A stretch of 37,677 nucleotides of DNA from Candidatus Hydrogenedentota bacterium. GTDB lineage: Bacteria; Hydrogenedentota; Hydrogenedentia; Hydrogenedentales; SLHB01. The translations under genes were made by a program, and so were the position numbers. The DNA is taken from the NCBI GenBank assembly GCA_016215105.1, contig JACRLJ010000057.1, forward strand, positions 1 to 37,677. The letters are read 5' to 3'. Positions 14,265 through 23,898 of the stretch are shown here, piece by piece. A model generated the notes under the pieces. That model did no database searches. It was not told where the DNA came from and was given only the letters and a program-made list of their open reading frames with translations. Numbering within the stretch: position 1 is the first letter of the stretch; every line of letters begins with the position of its first letter.

Positions 14265-17200
14265 ATGATCTCTGATGCAACGCTGATAGAGGAGAGCCTC
14301 TCGGGAAACACAAAGGCCTTTGGCGCCCTTGTCGAACGGCATAAACAACTTGCTTGCGCGTTGGCATACAGCGCGACGGGCGACCCGATTGCGAGCGAGG
14401 ACATTGCGCAACAGGCGTTTATTGTGGCGTGGCGCAATCTCACAAAGTTGGAAAGCCCGGGAAAACTGCGACCATGGCTCAGCGCAATCATTCGAAACGT
14501 TGCGGGGGATTGGCTGCGACGCCGGTCGAAAGAAGTTCAGCGGAGTGCGGCGCTCGATCAGGCGTCATTGATGAGCACATGGGAGACGCCGCGGGATGCG
14601 GCTATCACGCGGGAGCGCCAAGAGCTTACCTGGGAGGCGGTGAACGCGTTGCCGGAGGTGTATCGCGTTACGCTGGTGCTGTACTACCGCGAAGGCATGT
14701 CGGTCCAGAAGGTCGCGGAGGCGTTGCTGTTGACGCCGGACGCTACAAAGCAGCGCCTTGCGCGGGGCCGGGCCATGCTGCGCGAACGGCTTGAGGGCGT
14801 GGTGGAAGACACGCTTCGCAGGACGGGGCCGCGAGCGGGATTTGCAGTGGCCGTGCTGCGCGCCCTCCCGGCGGCGCCAACGGCGGCGGCGGGCGTCCCG
14901 AAACCGCTCTACACCGCGTGGCTGACCGGCGCTGGTGTGACTGCGGCGGCGGTGGCCGCCGTGGTGGTTCTGTCCACTGTGTCGGCGGGGGGGGGCCATC
15001 GCAGCAGTGTAGGCGCTGAACCCTCACCGGACGTGGCAGTATCGCCACAGGCAGTGGCAAATGACGAACCCGCGCAACCCGCGGCGGCCAGCGCGGAACT
15101 TGTTCCGGAACCTACGCCTGCGACCGATAAGTTTCCAGCGGCGCCGCCAGCGGAAGTCACTTCGGCGCTACCGCCCGCGTACGTGGCGCCCACAGGCTAC
15201 CCCGGGACAGATCAAGAATCCGCGCCGAGCGACGTGATCTCCGGCGTTGTGTATGGTGCGAGCGGAAAGACCATCGCAGGGGCAACGGTTTGGATATGTC
15301 GGCTGGGGGACGGCGCACGCGATACGCGCGAGGTGAAGACGGGGTTGGATGGTAAGTACACTATGCGGGTACCGCGAGGATCGTGGCGCCTGCGGGCGCG
15401 GATGAATGACGAGAGTGGGGCCGCGACGGTGTTCCACAGCAAGGGTGTGCTCTACGCGAATGGACAAGGCGATGAAATACGCAGAGAGATTCGTATGCAT
15501 CGGCAAGGCACTTTACGCGGTCTTGTCATGGAAAGAGAAAGTGGCCGCCCGATTGCAGGGGCGCAGGTGTGGACGGATGACGACTACCTGTTGACGACAG
15601 ATAACGATGGACGGTTTACTGCAGAAGGGCTCACTCCCGGGCCGCACTGCCTCTACGCGATGGCGCCGGGACGCGAGCGCCGCTATGTCCAGTATTGCAC
15701 GGCGTTTGATTCGACCGGCGATCTAGAGATAAGTCTCGGCAAAGCAGAGAAAGTGCGTGGGCGTGTTGTTACTCCGGAAGGCCGGCCTGTAGCGTTTGCG
15801 TGGGTTTTCCGGCCGGCGTCGTTGTGGGGCGCGGGCAACGCGCGGTACGAAGTCTGCGACGAACAAGGCCGCTTCACGTTTGACGGTATCCCCGCAGGGA
15901 AAGAACGTCCCTTGAACGCGCGCGTGCCCGCGTACTACGGGATCTGCGGCGACCCGTATCCGGAGTGGAAGAAGGCGGGGGTCTATGAAAGCAAGAGCAT
16001 CGATGTCCGGGAGGGCGAACCGGCGCCCGTGGTTACGTTTGTGCTGCGTCCGGAGCCGGTGGACGAGCAGGTAAGCCGAGAGGACTGGAAAGATGTGGCG
16101 CCGACCGGCGCCGTGTGCGGAACGGCGCTCAGCGACTACGGCAAGCCGATGCGCAACTTCCGGGTGATGCTGCAACATCCGCACGCAGCGGGTATTGCAT
16201 CCGACCAGTGCAACGCCCTGGAAATTAACTCGCCGGAGAAAGGTTTCTCTTTCACTTCCGAGGATGGGACTTTTCGTCTGACGACGTACGATCTCGTGCC
16301 GGGCAAGTTCGTACGCCTGGTAACAACCGCGGATGGTTGCGGCGAATCGGCGCATGACGTTGTCGTTGTGAGGCCGGTCGGCGCGCACGGCGACCCGTCG
16401 CAGTTGATATTCCGCATCCCGAAGTCGCACGACCTGACCATTCGGGTGGTTGATACGATCGGAGCGCCGCTGGCGGCGGGTGTTCAATTGCTGGATCCGC
16501 TGGTCTTGCAACAGCACCGAGAGTGGTTCAACGGCAAGCTGACCGGCGTGCGCGCGAAGGAAGCGGACACCGACTCCGCAGGTGTTGTACGGTTCGAAGA
16601 CTTTGCGCTATCAGAAGGCGACATCACCGCGGAAAAGAGCGGCTATGCTTCCGCGCGCGTAACGTGGTCAGGGGAGCCGGAAGTAAGGATACAGATGCAA
16701 CAGGCGTGCGTCGTGGAAGGCATCCTCAACGACGAATCGCACCATCCGTTGGAAGAAGCAGTGGTGGCGCTGAAGCGAACGAATGCGCCGGTGTGGGACT
16801 ACCGTTCCGCGGAGGACGATACGTATCAGCGCGTGGTTGCTCCAAGCGACCATGGATGCGTTCAAATCGCCAATCTCGCGCCGGGCCGATACGAACTGAC
16901 AATTTACGGGCCGCACGAATTGATGCAATGGGGAATCGACGCAAAGGGCAAGCCCGTGAAGGGGTATCCGGCGGATTCGCGAATCTTCTATCAGCAGATC
17001 GACCTGGTGGCGGGACAGACCTACAAATTCAAGTGTCCGGATGACTCGGCGCATCTCAGTCCAGCGGCATGGTCTGCACGGGGAGACGGCGAAACCGGCG
17101 ACGACACGCCTTCGCCAATTGTCGGCGCTTGGATGGCCAGCAGGGTGTCTCAGTCGGGAACTGTCTCCTACACCATCATCAACTATGGGAAGGATGGCAA

Positions 17201-17537
17201 TTACGTTACGCGCTCGATGACGTCAGGGGCGCAACCCTTTGTGCAAACGGGGCATTTCAGAATCGCCGATGGGGTGTTGAGCCAATTGTCCGATCGCGCA
17301 GACGTGTCGAACTGTGAGTACACGGTTTCGCCGGATGGAACCGCGTTGACACTCCGGGAGGTCGGTTCGGAGCAAGCGGTGGCATACCAGCGGCGGCAGA
17401 GTCTGGAATCAGCGCTGGCATATGTTGAGTCACAAGTGGGACCACCGCCGCCGCTGCCCTACACGCCGCTCGAACCGAGGCCGATTCCCAACACGTCGCG
17501 AGGCACGGCGACATTCATTCCCGGGGAAGAAGACTAG
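14265..17537 (+). CDS. ECF sigma factor fused to a membrane anchor and carboxypeptidase-regulatory-like repeats
   Basis: ATG 14265 with GGAG (14254-14257, seven-base spacing) gives 1090 residues; upstream open codons are ignored. Residues 22-88 are sigma region 2 (AFGALVERHKQLACALAYSA, ASEDIAQQAFIVAWRNL, WLSAIIRNVAGDWLRRR). Residues 121-174 are sigma region 4 (ALPEVYRVTLVLYYREGMSV, VAEALLLTPDATKQRLARGR). A single membrane helix lies at 219-240. A Pro/Ala-rich linker (245-320) and several carboxypeptidase-D regulatory-like beta units follow, beginning near 324 (SGVVYGASGKTIAGATVWI), 415 (LRGLVMERESGRPIAGAQVW), 497 (VRGRVVTPEGRPVAFAWVF) and further on. A C-terminal beta domain (about 949-1044) starts with IVGAWMASR. 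The likely topology puts the sigma part in the cytoplasm and the repeats outside, suggesting a one-piece sensor and transcription switch. No anti-sigma gene is adjacent. Confidence 0.85.
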   Translation: MISDATLIEESLSGNTKAFGALVERHKQLACALAYSATGDPIASEDIAQQAFIVAWRNLTKLESPGKLRPWLSAIIRNVAGDWLRRRSKEVQRSAALDQASLMSTWETPRDAAITRERQELTWEAVNALPEVYRVTLVLYYREGMSVQKVAEALLLTPDATKQRLARGRAMLRERLEGVVEDTLRRTGPRAGFAVAVLRALPAAPTAAAGVPKPLYTAWLTGAGVTAAAVAAVVVLSTVSAGGGHRSSVGAEPSPDVAVSPQAVANDEPAQPAAASAELVPEPTPATDKFPAAPPAEVTSALPPAYVAPTGYPGTDQESAPSDVISGVVYGASGKTIAGATVWICRLGDGARDTREVKTGLDGKYTMRVPRGSWRLRARMNDESGAATVFHSKGVLYANGQGDEIRREIRMHRQGTLRGLVMERESGRPIAGAQVWTDDDYLLTTDNDGRFTAEGLTPGPHCLYAMAPGRERRYVQYCTAFDSTGDLEISLGKAEKVRGRVVTPEGRPVAFAWVFRPASLWGAGNARYEVCDEQGRFTFDGIPAGKERPLNARVPAYYGICGDPYPEWKKAGVYESKSIDVREGEPAPVVTFVLRPEPVDEQVSREDWKDVAPTGAVCGTALSDYGKPMRNFRVMLQHPHAAGIASDQCNALEINSPEKGFSFTSEDGTFRLTTYDLVPGKFVRLVTTADGCGESAHDVVVVRPVGAHGDPSQLIFRIPKSHDLTIRVVDTIGAPLAAGVQLLDPLVLQQHREWFNGKLTGVRAKEADTDSAGVVRFEDFALSEGDITAEKSGYASARVTWSGEPEVRIQMQQACVVEGILNDESHHPLEEAVVALKRTNAPVWDYRSAEDDTYQRVVAPSDHGCVQIANLAPGRYELTIYGPHELMQWGIDAKGKPVKGYPADSRIFYQQIDLVAGQTYKFKCPDDSAHLSPAAWSARGDGETGDDTPSPIVGAWMASRVSQSGTVSYTIINYGKDGNYVTRSMTSGAQPFVQTGHFRIADGVLSQLSDRADVSNCEYTVSPDGTALTLREVGSEQAVAYQRRQSLESALAYVESQVGPPPPLPYTPLEPRPIPNTSRGTATFIPGEED
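14987..14995 (+). repeat. Nine-G homopolymer inside the sigma-fusion gene
   Basis: Nine consecutive G bases encode Gly242-Gly244, immediately after the membrane helix. A one-base slip would leave the sigma and anchor parts intact but lose the whole extracytoplasmic part. The tract is a candidate phase-variation site, or a spot prone to sequencing error. Confidence 0.8.
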
Positions 17538-18076
17538 GTACAGCAGGAGATACATAAACGCCGCCGTACCGTGAAGTGGGGCGGGGCATCGGCCGTTCAA
17601 TGGCGCCTGAGAATTATCCTGCGCGAGCGTCCATCCGGCAGCATTGGCGTGTATCCAGGTCGTTGGATCGAATTCTGGAAAGATTCGCGCGCCGTTCATG
17701 ACCCTTTCTTCGGATTTGGGTGCTCCGTTTTGTACTCAAATGATGTGCCCCTCTTAAAGCCACTGGCTGATTCCATGGCTGGTTAGTCCCGATACAAGAA
17801 TATCCGGGAGCGATCGCCGGCGATCCACTGGAGACACCTTGGTTTGCACTTGGATGCAGGCGCCGCTAGACTAACTTACATATGAGGAAGAAGTATTCCG
17901 CGCGGCACGCGAATATTTCCGTGGCCGCTGCGGTTTCCTACTCTGAATCCCTATCTCGGTACTAGATACGTAAGGTTCCCCGGCAAGAACGTCCGGAATC
18001 CGATGCGGCGCGATCAGAAAGCGCTCGTTAGGTGTTCGGTGGCATTCCTGCCGCGCCATTAGAAAGGAGTCCCTGC
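17538..18076. other. Intergenic region upstream of pntA
   Basis: No convincing gene is present; short open frames here lack start signals and family resemblance. A possible promoter for the transhydrogenase operon lies at 17844-17872. Confidence 0.5.
17844..17872 (+). promoter_or_regulatory. Possible sigma70-type promoter for pntA1-pntA2-pntB
   Basis: TTGCAC (17844-17849) and TAGACT (17867-17872) are separated by 17 bases, about 205 bases before the GTG start. Match to consensus is moderate; the long leader is unexplained. Confidence 0.35.
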
Positions 18077-19222
18077 GTGAGAATCGGCATCCCAGCGGAG
18101 GCGCTAGCGGGCGAGACACGTGTTGCTCTGGCGCCGTCGGCCATCCCGGCGCTGATTAAGAAGAAGCACGAAGTCATTGTCGAGTCCGACGCCGGATTAG
18201 CGTCCGGATTTGCCGACGCCGACTATGAGAAGGCAGGCGCGGTTGTCGTTAAGACCCGGCAGGAGGTCTATAACGCGGCTGGCATCGTGTTTAAGGTACA
18301 GGCGCCTGCTGTGGACCCTACGACCGGCGTGTGTGAGGCCGAGATGCTTGTCGAGGGTACGGCGCTCATCGGTTTTCTGGCTCCGTTAGCTAACGTGGAG
18401 ATGGTGCGTGTGTTGGCGCGCCGGAAGATCACGAGTTTTTCGATGGAATTCATCCCGCGTATTACGCGCGCTCAGAGCATGGATGCGTTGAGTTCCATGG
18501 CTACGTTGGCGGGATACAAGGCAGTCCTCATCGCCGCGAAACACTTGCCGCGAATCTTCCCGTATCTGATCACAGCGGCTGGTTCCATTCCTCCGGCGAC
18601 GGTATTGGTCTTGGGCGCCGGAGTGGCGGGTCTACAGGCGATTGCCACGGCAAAACGGTTGGGCGCCCGTGTCGAAGCGTTCGATCCGCGTCCGGTCGTG
18701 AAGGAGCAGGTTGAGAGCTTGGGCGCGGTGTTCGTCGCCATGGAGACCGTGGAAGACGCGCAGACCGCGGGCGGCTACGCCAAGGAACAGAGCGAGGAGT
18801 TTCTGAAACGCGAGCAGGAGACTATCGCGGCGCGCTTGCCCAAATGCGATGTGGTGGTTACCACGGCGCAGGTGTTTGGGAAGAAAGCGCCCCTTCTGAT
18901 CACCGCGGACATGGTCAAACTCATGCCTCGTGGCTCGATCATTGTGGACCTGGCAGCGGAGCAGGGTGGCAACTGCGAACTTACGAAAGCCAATCAGATG
19001 ATCGAGGAAGGCGGTGTAACCGTGTATGGAGCGGTGAATCTGCCCGCGACATTGCCGGTCAACGCCAGCCAGATGTACTCCAAGAATGTTTCCACGCTTT
19101 TCGACCACTTATACAAAGATCCCGAGAAGGGGCTCGATTTTGAGGATGAGATCACGCGCAGCAGTTGCCTGACGCATGCGGGGGAGATCCGCAATGACCT
19201 GGCGCGCCAAGCGGCTGGCTGA
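18077..19222 (+). CDS. pntA: Proton-translocating NAD(P) transhydrogenase, alpha subunit part 1 (NAD(H)-binding)
   Basis: GTG 18077 with AAAGGAG (18063-18069) gives MRIGIPAEALAGETRVALAP, the typical N-terminus, and 381 residues, the size of the separate NAD-binding subunit (PntAA of Rhodospirillum rubrum). The alanine dehydrogenase/PNT N-terminal domain spans about 1-140 and includes the conserved loop IPRITRAQSMDALSS, where Arg128, Gln133 and Asp136 match the RQD loop of the family. The Rossmann motif is VLGAGVAG (Gly180, Gly182, Gly185), followed by the acidic EAFDPRP. This domain I binds NAD(H) and passes hydride to NADP+ on domain III of PntB. It begins a three-gene operon, followed 21 bases later by the short membrane subunit. 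Confidence 0.95.
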   Translation: MRIGIPAEALAGETRVALAPSAIPALIKKKHEVIVESDAGLASGFADADYEKAGAVVVKTRQEVYNAAGIVFKVQAPAVDPTTGVCEAEMLVEGTALIGFLAPLANVEMVRVLARRKITSFSMEFIPRITRAQSMDALSSMATLAGYKAVLIAAKHLPRIFPYLITAAGSIPPATVLVLGAGVAGLQAIATAKRLGARVEAFDPRPVVKEQVESLGAVFVAMETVEDAQTAGGYAKEQSEEFLKREQETIAARLPKCDVVVTTAQVFGKKAPLLITADMVKLMPRGSIIVDLAAEQGGNCELTKANQMIEEGGVTVYGAVNLPATLPVNASQMYSKNVSTLFDHLYKDPEKGLDFEDEITRSSCLTHAGEIRNDLARQAAG

Positions 19223-19243
19223 AGAAACGGAGGTTAGAAAGGT

Positions 19244-19540
19244 ATGAATCCAGACACGATATCGAACCTGTTTGTTTTCCTCCTGGCGACCTTTCTGGGC
19301 CTGGAGGTCATACGGCGAGTTTCGCCGTTGCTGCACACCCCGCTGATGTCTCTGACCAACGCGATTTCGGCGATTGCGGTGGTGGGTTCGTTGATTATCG
19401 CGGGAAGATCCGAAACGACACTGAGTGGCGTATTGGGTACGGTAGCGGTTGCAGCGTCCATGGTGAATATCGTGGGCGGTTACCTGATCACGTATCGTAT
19501 GGTGAAAATGTTCAAGAAACGCGAGCCGAAGAAACCATGA
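19244..19540 (+). CDS. NAD(P) transhydrogenase, alpha subunit part 2 (membrane)
   Basis: 98 residues with three membrane segments (about 8-25, 34-53 and 59-84), the size of PntAB in organisms with a split alpha subunit. Typical sequence elements are FLLATFLGLEVIRRVSP, LHTPLMSLTNAISAIAVVGS and ASMVNIVGGYLITYRMVKMF. It provides part of the proton-channel domain II together with PntB. The purine-rich AGAAAGG just before the ATG serves as ribosome-binding site. Its stop codon overlaps the pntB start (ATGA at 19537-19540), so the two membrane subunits are translationally coupled. Confidence 0.94.
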   Translation: MNPDTISNLFVFLLATFLGLEVIRRVSPLLHTPLMSLTNAISAIAVVGSLIIAGRSETTLSGVLGTVAVAASMVNIVGGYLITYRMVKMFKKREPKKP

Positions 19541-20907
19541 ACGAAAACGTCATCCATTTCGTCTACCTTGCGTCGGTGGCGTGCTTCATTCTGTCGCTGA
19601 AGTGGCTGAGCGCGGTGCCCACGGCGCGCCGCGGCGTGACCATTGGCGTGTTGGGTATGCTGTTGGCGGTTGGGGGAACGCTACTCGACCCGAGCATCGA
19701 GCACTACCGCTATCTCGCGGGAGCCGCCGTAGTTGGGGCAATCATAGGCGTGCCTATGGCCATGATGCCGATGACTGCCGTACCGCAACGAACGGCGCTT
19801 TCCCATGCGTTTGGGGCGTTGGCGGCGGCCTTGGTGGGTACGGCGGAGTTCTACCTGCGCACGCCGAATCTGGACCACTTCACCATGGTCGCCTTGACCC
19901 TGGAGGTCATACTCGGCGCATTGACGATCACGGCCAGTCTCATGGCCGCAGGCAAATTGCAGGAACTGCTTCCGACACGGCCTATAGTCTTTCGCAATCA
20001 GAATATTGTAAACCTCTCCGTCTTGGGGTTGGCGGTGGTGATCGGTGCCATCCTCATCGTCAACCCGGGACTGGCGTGGCTGTTCCCGATCATGCTTATG
20101 TTGTGCATTGTGTTTGGCGTTTTGCTGATCATGCCTATCGGCGGGGCCGACATGCCGACCGTGCTCGCGCTCCTCAACTCCTATGCGGGACTCTCTGCGT
20201 CGATGATGGGGTTCGTGCTCAACAACAAGCTCCTCATTGTCGCTGGGGCGTTGGATGGCTCGTCCGGATTGATACTCTCGATCATCATGTGCAGAGCGAT
20301 GAACCGGTCATTCGGGAATGTATTGTTTGGCGCCTTTGGCCAGGTCCAGACCTCCGCTGCAGCGACGGAACAGAAACCGTATCGGAGCGCTTCCGCCGAG
20401 GAGGCCGCGGATTTGTTGAGCAGCGCTTCTTCAGTGATCATCGTTCCCGGATATGGCATGGCGGTGGCCCAGGCCCAGCATAAGGTTCGGGAACTGTTTG
20501 ACGTGCTCACGAAGCAAGGCTGTTTGGTCCGCTTCGCCATTCATCCTGTGGCGGGGCGTATGCCCGGGCACATGAACGTCCTGCTGGCCGAGGCGGATAT
20601 TCCCTACGACAAGCTGTTGGAGATGGACGATGCGAATCCCGAGTTTCCGCAGACGGATGTTGCGTTGGTCATTGGCGCGAATGATGTGACGAATCCCGGG
20701 GCGCGTCACGAGAAAGGCAGCCCTATCTACGGCATGCCCATCTTGGACGTGGACAAGGCGCGCACGGTGATGGTGATCAAACGCAGTATGAACCCCGGAT
20801 TTGCGGGGATTGATAACGAGCTCTACTACATGGATAAAACGCTCATGTTGTTCGGGGACGCCAAGGGATTTGTCGGCGAAGTGGTGAAGGCGTTGGCGTC
20901 TGAATAG
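19537..20907 (+). CDS. pntB: NAD(P) transhydrogenase, beta subunit
   Basis: 456 residues, the normal PntB length. The N-terminal ~265 residues form about nine membrane helices (domain II). The soluble C-terminal ~180 residues form the NADP(H)-binding domain III, with VPGYGMAVAQAQHKV (glycine-rich nucleotide loop), FAIHPVAGRMPGHMNVLLAE, VIGANDVTNPGA and KRSMNPGFAGIDNELYY, all family signatures. With the two alpha parts it makes the complete proton-driven enzyme, which mainly uses the proton gradient to form NADPH from NADH. It starts inside the stop of the upstream gene and ends the operon; no clear terminator follows. Confidence 0.96.
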   Translation: MNENVIHFVYLASVACFILSLKWLSAVPTARRGVTIGVLGMLLAVGGTLLDPSIEHYRYLAGAAVVGAIIGVPMAMMPMTAVPQRTALSHAFGALAAALVGTAEFYLRTPNLDHFTMVALTLEVILGALTITASLMAAGKLQELLPTRPIVFRNQNIVNLSVLGLAVVIGAILIVNPGLAWLFPIMLMLCIVFGVLLIMPIGGADMPTVLALLNSYAGLSASMMGFVLNNKLLIVAGALDGSSGLILSIIMCRAMNRSFGNVLFGAFGQVQTSAAATEQKPYRSASAEEAADLLSSASSVIIVPGYGMAVAQAQHKVRELFDVLTKQGCLVRFAIHPVAGRMPGHMNVLLAEADIPYDKLLEMDDANPEFPQTDVALVIGANDVTNPGARHEKGSPIYGMPILDVDKARTVMVIKRSMNPGFAGIDNELYYMDKTLMLFGDAKGFVGEVVKALASE

Positions 20908-20933
20908 ATTGATGCGGCGGTGTTGGAGCGCTT

Positions 20934-20983
20934 GAGCGTTGGCCGCACATTCTTCCTTCCGGTCAGAATGGTACGTTGCGCGG
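20934..20983 (+). repeat. Dispersed intergenic repeat, copy C
   Basis: GCGTTGGCCGCACATTCTTC, a short diverged stretch, then GGTCAGAATGGTACGTTGCG. Same element as copies at 7374-7423 and 10036-10090, in the same orientation. Confidence 0.65.
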
Positions 20984-21140
20984 TTCCTTGTCCTTGATTC
21001 CAGGCGCTGACAGGTAGCAGCGGCTCCGCGGCACGGCCCCTCTTTTCGCCGCGAGAGCCCCGGTGCGTTAGGGTGTCGCGCGCGATTGAAGCATTAACGC
21101 CTCGAATTTCCACGTCGTTTTGGCTGGGTGAAAATCCGTT

Positions 21141-21169
21141 TTGCGCCGATAGTATGCGTGTGCTACACT
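21141..21169 (+). promoter_or_regulatory. Candidate promoter of sdhCAB
   Basis: TTGCGC (21141-21146), a 17-base spacer, then TACACT (21164-21169) preceded by TGC, an extended -10. It would give a leader of about 115 bases before sdhC. The pattern is good but unproven. Confidence 0.45.
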
Positions 21170-21289
21170 CGTTGGGTGTTGTCTCTTCGCCGAGTTGGCC
21201 GAGAGACCGCAGAACCATTGCCAGGGCTTGCCCGCCACGGCGCAACGCCGACCGGGTGTGCGAATCATCGCGCAGGATAGGGTAATTGA

Positions 21290-21976
21290 ATGAGTTTTGC
21301 ACGGGGTAGTCTTCTTTCGTCATCCATATTTCGCAAACAACTGGTTGCGCTAACCGGTCTGGTCATGGTGGGTTTCATACTCGGACACATGGCCGGCAAT
21401 CTACTCATCTTTCTTGGTCCGAACATCTTCAATGACTATGCGGATAAACTTGCGAGTCTTGGGGAGTTGCTCTGGATCATCCGGACTGGCTTGGTCATCT
21501 CGATCCTTATGCACATCTATTTCACCGCAAAGCTCACTCGTGAAAACAGTAAAGCGCGCCGGACGCGCTACGAAGTCTACACACCGAGCGCCGACAACAA
21601 ATTTGCCCGCATGACGATGATCTATTCGGGTATTTTGTTGTTCTGCTTCCTCATCCTTCACCTGACGGATTTCACTCTTGCGGAGAAGGAGGGGGCCGCG
21701 AGCGTTCTGGGCGCCCAGAAGCTGCGGCTCTTTGGCTTGGTTTGGAACTCGTTTCTGAACCCGTGGCGGGACTTAGTTTACATCCTGGCCGTGTGCTCGG
21801 TCGGCCTTCATCTCAGCCACGGCATTCAAAGCTTTATTCAAACGATCGGATTTAACCACCCACGGTACACGCCGTGGATTTTGAAGGCCAGCGTCATACT
21901 GGGAATTATCGTGGCGGTGGGTTTCAGTTCCATTCCAGTTTATGTGATGGTGCGCCAACACACGATAGGTTATTGA
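21290..21976 (+). CDS. sdhC: Succinate dehydrogenase/fumarate reductase cytochrome b558 subunit
   Basis: 228 residues with five membrane segments, the layout of the single-subunit di-heme cytochrome b558 type (as in Bacillus SdhC and Wolinella FrdC). Candidate heme ligands are His33, His75, His124 and His174 (or His177), one in each of the first four helices ([42 protein letters not shown]). It anchors SdhAB to the inner membrane and passes electrons to or from quinone. First gene of sdhCAB; its stop precedes the sdhA ATG by eight bases. Di-heme types usually work with menaquinone; direction of reaction cannot be read from sequence. Confidence 0.93.
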   Translation: MSFARGSLLSSSIFRKQLVALTGLVMVGFILGHMAGNLLIFLGPNIFNDYADKLASLGELLWIIRTGLVISILMHIYFTAKLTRENSKARRTRYEVYTPSADNKFARMTMIYSGILLFCFLILHLTDFTLAEKEGAASVLGAQKLRLFGLVWNSFLNPWRDLVYILAVCSVGLHLSHGIQSFIQTIGFNHPRYTPWILKASVILGIIVAVGFSSIPVYVMVRQHTIGY

Positions 21977-21984
21977 GGTACGTT

Positions 21985-23898
21985 ATGAGTTTAGACGCGA
22001 ATGTTCCAAGCGGGCCGATGAGTGAAAAATGGTCCCGTCACCAATTCGAAATGAAACTGGTCAACCCCGCGAACAAGCGGAAGTTCACGGTGATTGTAGT
22101 GGGAACGGGGCTGGCGGGCGCTTCGGCGTCAGCTTCACTATCCGAACTTGGCTACAAGGTGAAGACGTTCTGCTTTCAGGACAGCCCTCGCCGCGCGCAT
22201 AGCATCGCCGCGCAGGGCGGTATCAACGCCGCCAAGGGCTATCAGAATGATGGCGACAGTGTCCGCCGCCTGTTCTACGACACCATCAAAGGCGGTGACT
22301 TCCGTTCCCGCGAAGCCAACGTCTATCGCTTGGCGGAACTGAGCGTCAACATCATCGATCAATGCGTGGCGCAGGGCGTGCCGTTTGCGCGCGAGTACAG
22401 CGGTTTGCTGGATAACCGGTCGTTTGGCGGCGCGCAGGTGTCGCGAACGTTCTACGCTCGCGGCCAGACGGGCCAGCAGTTGCTTCTTGGCGCGTATAGC
22501 GCGCTTATGAAAGAGGTCACCAACAAGGGTGTTGAGTTGTATCCCCGCCGGGAGATGCTCGACCTGGTGGTCATCAATGGCAAGGCCCGCGGGATCATCT
22601 GCCGGAATTTGCTGACCGGCAAGCTGGAGCGGCACGTTGCCGACGCAGTCGTTCTTGCGACTGGCGGGTACGCAAACGTATTCTATCTTTCCACGAACGC
22701 CAAGGGGTGTAACGTCACCGCATCCTGGCGGGCGCACAAGCGCGGGGCTTATTTCGCGAATCCGTGCTATACGCAGATTCATCCCACGTGTATACCCGTT
22801 CATGGCGACTATCAGTCCAAGCTCACATTGATGAGCGAGAGTCTTCGCAATGACGGGCGCATCTGGGTGCCAAAAAAGAAGGGGGACGTTCGCCCGCCGA
22901 ACGAGATTCCGGAAGAGGAGCGCGATTACTACCTCGAGCGCAAGTACCCGGCGTTTGGCAACTTGGTGCCGCGCGATGTGGCTTCGCGAAACGCCAAGGA
23001 AGTCTGCGATAGCGGGCGAGGCGTTGGGTCGACGGGCATGGCGGTGTACTTGGATTTCCGTGACTCGATCAAGCGCGTAGGCAAGGCGGTGATTGAAGAA
23101 AAGTACGGCAATCTCTTCCAGATGTACGACAAGATTGTTGACCAGAATCCGTACGAGCGGCCGATGATGATCTTCCCCGCGGTGCATTACGCCATGGGAG
23201 GTCTGTGGGTAGATTACAACCTGATGAGTAACCTCCCGGGGCTTCACGTGCTCGGCGAAGCCAATTTCTCCGATCACGGCGCCAACCGGCTCGGCGCCAG
23301 CGCGCTGATGCAAGGCCTTGCCGACGGGTATTTTGTGATTCCGTACACGATCGGGCACTACTTGGCGAGCACGAAACTGGAAACGGTGGGCGCCGCTCAT
23401 CCCGAGTTTGCCGCCGCGGAGGCGCAGGCCGCGGAGATGACGAACAAATTGCTCAACATCAAGGGCAAGCGCACCGTGGATGATTTCCACCGTGAACTTG
23501 GATTGCTGCTGTGGAATAAGTGCGGCATGGCGCGAAACGACAAGGGATTGAAAGAGGCGCTCAGACAAATTCCGGCGATACGCGAGGAATTTTGGGAAAA
23601 CGTCACCGTTACCGGTGGCGCAGAAACACTCAATCAGAATCTGGAGCGGGCCGGGCGGGTGGCGGATTTCCTGGAATTTGCCGAGACTCTCGTCTATGAC
23701 GCGCTGAAGCGGACTGAATCGTGCGGCGGGCACTTCCGGGAAGAGAGCCAGACGCCGGAAGGCGAAGCCCTGCGAGACGATAAGAATTTCTGTCATGTGG
23801 CGGCGTGGGAATTCAAAGGCGCCGGCAAGAAGCCCACGTTGCACAAGGAGCCTCTGGAATTTGAGGAGGTTCACCTTGCTCAGAGGAGTTATAAATAA
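21985..23898 (+). CDS. sdhA: Succinate dehydrogenase/fumarate reductase flavoprotein subunit
   Basis: The frame is open upstream into sdhC, but ATG 21985 has GAGG six bases before it and follows the sdhC stop, giving 637 residues. The FAD Rossmann motif is [10 protein letters not shown] (Gly40, Gly42, Gly45). [17 protein letters not shown] holds the histidine (His72) that normally carries covalent FAD. Substrate-site elements include [31 protein letters not shown] and [20 protein letters not shown], and [20 protein letters not shown] closes the FAD domain. It oxidises succinate or reduces fumarate in the cytoplasm, with electrons passing to SdhB. The length and motifs match the b558-class enzymes. 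The TAA stop overlaps the sdhB start (TAATG). Confidence 0.96.
   Translation: MSLDANVPSGPMSEKWSRHQFEMKLVNPANKRKFTVIVVGTGLAGASASASLSELGYKVKTFCFQDSPRRAHSIAAQGGINAAKGYQNDGDSVRRLFYDTIKGGDFRSREANVYRLAELSVNIIDQCVAQGVPFAREYSGLLDNRSFGGAQVSRTFYARGQTGQQLLLGAYSALMKEVTNKGVELYPRREMLDLVVINGKARGIICRNLLTGKLERHVADAVVLATGGYANVFYLSTNAKGCNVTASWRAHKRGAYFANPCYTQIHPTCIPVHGDYQSKLTLMSESLRNDGRIWVPKKKGDVRPPNEIPEEERDYYLERKYPAFGNLVPRDVASRNAKEVCDSGRGVGSTGMAVYLDFRDSIKRVGKAVIEEKYGNLFQMYDKIVDQNPYERPMMIFPAVHYAMGGLWVDYNLMSNLPGLHVLGEANFSDHGANRLGASALMQGLADGYFVIPYTIGHYLASTKLETVGAAHPEFAAAEAQAAEMTNKLLNIKGKRTVDDFHRELGLLLWNKCGMARNDKGLKEALRQIPAIREEFWENVTVTGGAETLNQNLERAGRVADFLEFAETLVYDALKRTESCGGHFREESQTPEGEALRDDKNFCHVAAWEFKGAGKKPTLHKEPLEFEEVHLAQRSYK

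Larger units (their letters stand above)
20908..21289. other. Intergenic region between pntB and sdhC
   Basis: No gene is seen. It holds dispersed repeat copy C (20934-20983) and a candidate sdh promoter at 21141-21169. Confidence 0.55.

Noticed and set aside
22138-23874. 578-codon open frame antisense to sdhA
   Set aside because: It lies wholly opposite a well-conserved enzyme gene; such frames arise from codon bias in GC-rich genes, and the translated sequence resembles no family.
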